A program made the translations under genes and the position numbers. A model generated the notes under the pieces. That model had not been told where the DNA came from. It made no database searches and saw only the letters and a list, made by a program, of their open reading frames with translations. From positions 124,001 through 188,000 of the forward strand of contig NZ_WJIC01000004.1 of the NCBI RefSeq assembly GCF_009649815.1: DNA of 64,000 bases. Direction: 5' to 3'. This DNA is from Nocardia sp. SYP-A9097. GTDB taxonomy: Bacteria > Actinomycetota > Actinomycetes > Mycobacteriales > Mycobacteriaceae. Below, piece after piece: positions 59,641-64,000 of this stretch; position 1 is the first letter of the stretch; every line of letters begins with the position of its first letter.

Positions 59641-60611
59641 TGCTCGAAATTCGTGATCTATCAGTGAAGTTGGCGGCGGGCCGCGCGGCTCGCCCGATTC
59701 TGGACGGGGTTTCACTCACCGTCGAGGCGGGCGAGACGGTCGGACTGGTCGGCGAATCCGGGTCCGGTAAGTCGGTGACCTGCCGGTCCGTACTCGGCCT
59801 GCTGCCCAATGGTGCGCAGGCCACCGGAGAGGTGCTGGTCGGCGGCGACAACGTCCTGAAAATGTCGAAATCCCGGCTGCGTCAACTGCGTCGGCAGGAG
59901 GCGGCGATGATCTTCCAGGATCCGCGCGCCTCCATCAATCCGCTGCGGCGGATCGGCGACTTCCTCACCGAGGCGCTGCGGGCCGGCGGTGTATCCCAGC
60001 GGGTGGCACTCACCAAGGCCGAAGAACTCCTGGAAGCGGTGGGTATTCGCGATCCGCACGGTGCGCTGCGCAAGTATCCGCACGAGTTCTCCGGCGGCAT
60101 GCTGCAGCGCGTCATGATCGCCGGTGCGCTGAGTGGTGGATCGCGGCTGCTGCTGGCCGACGAGTCGACCACCGCCCTGGATGTCACCACGCAGGCCGAG
60201 GTGATCTCCATCCTGACCGGCCTACAGGCCGAGCGGGGGATGGGCATGCTCTTCGTCACCCACGACCTGGAGCTGGCCGCCGCCATCTGCGACCGGATCT
60301 ATGTCATGTACGCGGGCCGGATTGTCGAATCACAGTCCGTGGACGGGCTTTTCGAGGCACCACGGCATCCGTACACGGCCGGGCTACTGGCCGCCACACC
60401 GCAATTGGAGTCCGATGCCGCACCGCGCGGCGTACCGGGCAGGCCGCTGTCCCTGGCCGAGGCCCGCACCGGCTGTGCCTTCGCAGCGCGCTGCACGCAT
60501 GCCGGGGAGCGGTGCACACAGGAGGATCCGGTGCTGTTGCGGTTGGGGCAGCACGATTCTCACGCCATCGATGTCGCCTGTTTGAAGGCCGAGGAGCTGG
60601 TCCATGGGTAG
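59640..60611 (+). CDS. ABC transporter ATP-binding protein (DppD type)
   Basis: A 323-residue ATPase: Walker A GESGSGKSV, signature FSGGMLQRVMIAGAL, Walker B LLLADESTTALDVT and the switch His in LFVTHDLELA. The C-terminal oligopeptide-transporter extension with its Cys pattern (GCAFAARCTHAGERC) is present, as in DppD/OppD. It powers import together with the next ATPase gene. Overlap with the next gene is 8 bases. Confidence 0.92.
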   Translation: MLEIRDLSVKLAAGRAARPILDGVSLTVEAGETVGLVGESGSGKSVTCRSVLGLLPNGAQATGEVLVGGDNVLKMSKSRLRQLRRQEAAMIFQDPRASINPLRRIGDFLTEALRAGGVSQRVALTKAEELLEAVGIRDPHGALRKYPHEFSGGMLQRVMIAGALSGGSRLLLADESTTALDVTTQAEVISILTGLQAERGMGMLFVTHDLELAAAICDRIYVMYAGRIVESQSVDGLFEAPRHPYTAGLLAATPQLESDAAPRGVPGRPLSLAEARTGCAFAARCTHAGERCTQEDPVLLRLGQHDSHAIDVACLKAEELVHG

Positions 60612-61413
60612 CGTGCTCGCGGCCGAAGGGCTGTGTAAGAGTTTCGGCGATCACGTCGCCGTGCGTGATGTGTCGTTCACGCTGGAATCCGGTGGCTCGC
60701 TTGCGATTGTCGGCGAGTCCGGGTCCGGGAAGACCACCACCGCGCGCATGCTCGTCGGGCTGGAGTATCCGGATTCCGGTCGGATTCTGGTCGAAGGCGT
60801 CGATCGCACTGCCGCGTCCCGGGGCCGGGCGGCGCGACTGGCGCGGGCCCGGCAGGTGCAGTTGGTATTCCAGGATCCGTACCTGTCACTGGATCCGCGG
60901 ATCACCGTCGGGGCCTGCGTGGAGGAGTCGCTCCGGCTGCACTTCGATATGACTGCCGCACAACGGCATTCACGCCGTGACGAACTGCTGGAGCAGGTCG
61001 GACTGGGGCAGCGGGAAGCCGCCGCCCTACCACGTGCGCTCTCCGGCGGTCAGCGTCAGCGCGTCGCCCTGGCCCGGGCGCTGGCCACCGAACCGAAGGT
61101 GCTGGTGCTGGACGAGGCCACCGCCGCGCTCGATGTCTCCATCCAGGCGCAGATCCTGCACCTGCTGCGGGAACTCCGCGAAAGCCTGGGCATCGCCTAT
61201 GTATTCGTGAGCCACGATCTGGCGCTGGTCCGGCATGTCGCCGAGAACGTGATCGTGCTCTACCACGGCGAGATCGTCGAATCCGGTTCGACCGCACAGG
61301 TTCTCGCCGAACCACAACACCCCTACACCCGGCTGCTGCTGGATTCGGTACCCCGCCGCGGCTGGGATACCGCTCGAATCGCAGCCGACAGAAGAGCTTT
61401 GGAGAAAGCATGA
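60604..61413 (+). CDS. ABC transporter ATP-binding protein (DppF type)
   Basis: A 269-residue ATPase: Walker A GESGSGKTT, signature LSGGQRQRVALARAL, Walker B VLVLDEATAALDVS and switch His in VFVSHDLALV. Its C-terminal extension ends TAQVLAEPQHPYTRLLLDS and is shorter than in the DppD-type partner. It forms a heterodimer with that partner. The stop overlaps the amidase start (ATGA). Confidence 0.92.
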   Translation: MGSVLAAEGLCKSFGDHVAVRDVSFTLESGGSLAIVGESGSGKTTTARMLVGLEYPDSGRILVEGVDRTAASRGRAARLARARQVQLVFQDPYLSLDPRITVGACVEESLRLHFDMTAAQRHSRRDELLEQVGLGQREAAALPRALSGGQRQRVALARALATEPKVLVLDEATAALDVSIQAQILHLLRELRESLGIAYVFVSHDLALVRHVAENVIVLYHGEIVESGSTAQVLAEPQHPYTRLLLDSVPRRGWDTARIAADRRALEKA

Positions 61414-62822
61414 CCGACGATCTCGCATACCTGCCCGCCACCGAGGCGCTGCGCCTGTTCCACAGCCGGGACCTGTCCCCGGTGGAGTTGATGACCGCTG
61501 TCATCGCACGCGCGGAAAAGGTGGAACCGCAGGTCAATTCGCATGCGGAGCAGACCTTCGAGGACGCCCTCGCGCAAGCGAAGGCGGCCGAGAGTGCCTA
61601 CCTGCCCGGCGGTTCACCGCGCCCGCTCGAGGGGCTGGCCGTCGCGGCCAAGGAGGAGCAGCCGATCGCGGGCCGTCGCAGTTGCGAGGGTTCGCTGGCC
61701 GGCGCGGATGAACTGTCCGATATCACGCATCCCGTGGTGGAGCGAGTGCTGGCGGCGGGTGGAATCGTGCACGCCCGCACCACGACTCCCGAATTCTGCT
61801 GTGCCGCTTTCACACACTCGAAGATCTGGGGCATCACCCGCAATCCGTGGAATCTGGACTACTCGCCCGGCGGCTCATCGGGCGGTAGCGCTGCGGCACT
61901 CGCATCCGGAACCGCCACGCTCGCAACGGGTTCCGATATCGGCGGCTCCATCCGGCTGCCCGCCTCGACGACCGGGACCGTCGGCTACAAACCGCCGTAC
62001 GGTCGCGTGCCCGCGCTGCCGCCGATGAACCTCGATCACTACTGCCATGACGGTCCGATGGCGCGCACCGTCGCGGATTGCGCACTGCTGCAGAACGTTA
62101 TCGTCGGCCCCCATCCCGGTGATGTGGTCTCGCTGCGCCCGGCCGTGTACATCCCGAACGAGCTCGGAGATATCGCCGGGATGCGCATCGCCGTCGCGCT
62201 GAATCTCGGTGACTGGGTGATCGATCCGGAAATCACGGCCAATACGCTCGCCGTCGCCGAGGCGTTGCGCGCGGCCGGTGCGGTGGTCGAGGAGGTCGAG
62301 GTCGGTCTGAAGAGTGCCGAGGTGATGCGAGCCGCGACCATCCACTTCGGCGGCATTTTCGGGCCGGCGGTCGCACAGGTCGCGGCCGAATACGGTGAAC
62401 TGCTGACGCCGTACGCGCTGGAATTCGCGCGGGAATCCGCCATCGAGCCGGGGGATTTCCTGGAGGGTCTGGAGTTGGAGGGGCGCATCTACGCGCCGAT
62501 CGGTGCGCTGCTGGATCGCTACGACGCCCTGATCTGCCCGACCATGGGTACGCCCGCGCTGCTGGCGGGGGAGGACTATATCGACACCAAGCTGGTGGTG
62601 AACGGCGTCGAGCTCGACCACTACCTGGAGCACGCCCTGACGCCCGTTTTCAATATCGCGAGCCGGTGCCCGGTGTTGAACGTCCCGTCGGGTCGCGCTT
62701 CCAATGGCGTGCCGACCGGGGTGCAGATTGTCGGTAGCAGTTATGACGATGCCACCGTCTTCCATATCGGTGCGGCGATCGAACGGGTGCGCCCGTGGTC
62801 GTTCCGTCCCGAATCACTATGA
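61410..62822 (+). CDS. Amidase (amidase-signature family)
   Basis: A 470-residue amidase-signature enzyme. The Ser-cisSer-Lys triad is seen as the Lys in GLAVAAKEEQPIAG, the cis-Ser in DYSPGGSSGGSAAALASG, and the nucleophilic Ser in DIGGSIRLPAS. Members hydrolyse amides ranging from simple carboxamides to peptides and cyclic compounds. It is translationally coupled to the ABC transporter genes, so the imported compound is probably its substrate. No signal peptide, so it acts in the cytoplasm. Confidence 0.9.
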   Translation: MTDDLAYLPATEALRLFHSRDLSPVELMTAVIARAEKVEPQVNSHAEQTFEDALAQAKAAESAYLPGGSPRPLEGLAVAAKEEQPIAGRRSCEGSLAGADELSDITHPVVERVLAAGGIVHARTTTPEFCCAAFTHSKIWGITRNPWNLDYSPGGSSGGSAAALASGTATLATGSDIGGSIRLPASTTGTVGYKPPYGRVPALPPMNLDHYCHDGPMARTVADCALLQNVIVGPHPGDVVSLRPAVYIPNELGDIAGMRIAVALNLGDWVIDPEITANTLAVAEALRAAGAVVEEVEVGLKSAEVMRAATIHFGGIFGPAVAQVAAEYGELLTPYALEFARESAIEPGDFLEGLELEGRIYAPIGALLDRYDALICPTMGTPALLAGEDYIDTKLVVNGVELDHYLEHALTPVFNIASRCPVLNVPSGRASNGVPTGVQIVGSSYDDATVFHIGAAIERVRPWSFRPESL

Positions 62823-62830
62823 GGAACAAC

Positions 62831-64000
62831 ATGTTTGCCGATTTGGCTTTTGTCAATGGTGTGGTCCGTACGATGACGAACGGTATCGCGCAGGCGGTCG
62901 CGGTGCGCGACGGCCGAATTATCGCGGTCGGCGCGGACGCCGACATCGCACCGCACATAGGTGAGTCCACCGAGGTCGTCGATCTCGCGGGCCGGGCACT
63001 GCTGCCCGGGTTCCAGGACTCGCATGTGCATCCGGTATTGGCCGGGCTCACCATGATTCGCTGTGATCTGCATGAGGCGCGCGATGCGGACCATGCCCTG
63101 GAATTGATCGCGGCCTACGCCGGCGCCAATCCGGACGAGGAGTGGATCGGGGGCGGCGGCTGGTCCATGGACTGGTTCCCCGGCGGCACCCCCGCGCGCG
63201 GGCTGCTGGACGCGATCGTCCCCGATCGTCCGATTCACCTGATCAATCAGGATGGTCACGGGGCCTGGGTCAATACCAAGGCGCTCGAGGTGTGCGGTCT
63301 CGACGCCGACACCCCAGACCCGCAGGACGGCCGCATCGAACGCGAACCGGACGGCTTCCCGCAGGGCACCCTGCACGAGGGGGCGTCGAATCTGGTGAGC
63401 GGTCGCATGCCCGAACCCAGCTCCGCCGACCTGCTGCGCGGTCTGCACGCGGGCCAGGAGCGGTTGCATTCGGTCGGTGTCACGGCCTGGCAGGACGCCA
63501 TGGTCAGTCCCGAGGTGCAGCAGGCGTATGAATCCGCCGCTGACGCAGGCACTCTCACCGGCCGCGTGGTCGGCGCACTCTGGTGGGATCGTGAGCGTGG
63601 CGCGGAGCAGATTCCCGAGCTGGTCGCTCGCCGCCGGGCCACGGGTCGCTTCCGCACCACCAGCGTCAAGATCATGCAGGACGGTGTCGCCGAAAACTTC
63701 ACCGCCGCAATGACTTCGTCCTATCTGGACGGCTGCGGTTGCGGCACCGGTAATCACGGCCTCAGCTTCGTCGATCCCGTCGCGCTGCGTGACCATGTCA
63801 CCGGACTCGACGCCGAAGGCTTCCAGGTTCATATCCACGCCGTCGGCGATCGCGCCGCCCGCGAAGCCCTGGATGCCTTCGCCCAGGCACGAGAAGTGAA
63901 CGGCGCCAACGACAACCGGCACCACATCGCCCACCTGCAGGTGGTCCACCCCGACGATGTCCCGCGCTTCGCCGCCCTCGGCATCACCGCCAATATGCAA
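62831..64000 (+). CDS. Amidohydrolase family protein (YtcJ type), 3' end outside window
   Basis: The frame is open from ATG 62831 to the last base (390 codons). It matches the amidohydrolase-3 group: amino beta-sandwich part FADLAFVNGVVRTM to DGRIIAVGADADI, metal site LPGFQDSHVHPVL, later INQDGHGAWVNTKAL, LHEGASNL, KIMQDGVAENFTAAM, and HIHAVGDRAAREALDAF near the window end. GAGGAACAAC precedes the ATG, and the amidase stop lies 8 bases away. It probably hydrolyses a second amide or ring bond of the transported compound; the substrate is unknown. Confidence 0.85.
   Translation, partial: MFADLAFVNGVVRTMTNGIAQAVAVRDGRIIAVGADADIAPHIGESTEVVDLAGRALLPGFQDSHVHPVLAGLTMIRCDLHEARDADHALELIAAYAGANPDEEWIGGGGWSMDWFPGGTPARGLLDAIVPDRPIHLINQDGHGAWVNTKALEVCGLDADTPDPQDGRIEREPDGFPQGTLHEGASNLVSGRMPEPSSADLLRGLHAGQERLHSVGVTAWQDAMVSPEVQQAYESAADAGTLTGRVVGALWWDRERGAEQIPELVARRRATGRFRTTSVKIMQDGVAENFTAAMTSSYLDGCGCGTGNHGLSFVDPVALRDHVTGLDAEGFQVHIHAVGDRAAREALDAFAQAREVNGANDNRHHIAHLQVVHPDDVPRFAALGITANMQ

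Noticed and set aside
62741..64000. Minus-strand frame of 419 codons at the window end
   Set aside because: It is antisense to the plus-strand amidohydrolase, which carries LPGFQDSHVHP and other family motifs and follows the amidase by 8 bases.

Overview
The window is high-GC actinobacterial chromosome, most likely Nocardia or a close mycolic-acid-bearing relative. This rests on the dense GC-rich coding, frequent GTG/TTG starts, mycobacterial-style lipid catabolic operons, a one-polypeptide Ser/Thr kinase/sensor receptor, and many TetR, MarR and LacI regulators. The genus is inferred from style, not from a marker gene.

Positions 1-21,600 are an accessory zone organised around an initiator tRNA. 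An intact tRNA-fMet (3173-3246) is accompanied by four same-strand partial copies of its 3' end (916, 7178, 8578, 21577). Four of the five copies are followed by a strong hairpin, and several are flanked by 12-bp-period repeats of TTGGCAAC. This is the pattern left by tyrosine-recombinase elements that repeatedly inserted at the tRNA 3' end, although no integrase gene remains. The segments between copies carry a methyltransferase and a PP2C-like phosphatase; a MarR-controlled operon of two SnoaL-fold proteins and two SDR-type proteins; a VIT-family transporter; a YdeP-type molybdoenzyme; a FUSC permease; a frameshifted MFS exporter with its TetR regulator; a metallo-hydrolase with an XRE-cupin regulator; small hydrolases; and an HSPA12-like Hsp70 ATPase with an overlapping partner gene.

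Positions 22,000-32,100 hold a secreted tyrosine phosphatase and a catabolic region. A four-gene minus-strand operon (acyl-CoA ligase, Baeyer-Villiger-type monooxygenase, serine esterase, SDR) faces a plus-strand set (enoyl-CoA hydratase, TetR, acyl-CoA ligase, TetR). Two different perfect palindromes lie in the gap between them. The logic is ketone to ester to alcohol/acid to acyl-CoA to beta-oxidation.

Positions 32,100-45,360 are the most informative region: a LacI-family regulator and a probable nicotinate (pyridine carboxylate) degradation regulon. It encodes a three-subunit molybdenum hydroxylase with CoxG and XdhC accessory proteins, a NicC-like flavin hydroxylase, a NicX-like 2,5-dihydroxypyridine dioxygenase, an MFS importer, a flavin-reductase-fold protein and two nitrilase-superfamily amidohydrolases. 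Near-identical LacI-type operators (GTGCAA-N4-TTGCAC) precede each of the three transcription units. The usual NicD and NicF enzymes are absent, and the two nitrilases are the obvious candidates to replace them.

Positions 45,390-64,000 contain a receptor-like kinase with an extracellular amino-acid-binding-type domain, a large secreted protein, a GAF-domain regulator with aldehyde dehydrogenase and DUF779 protein, an AI-2E family permease, and a second LacI regulator divergent from a complete oligopeptide-type ABC transporter followed by an amidase and an amidohydrolase that runs off the window.
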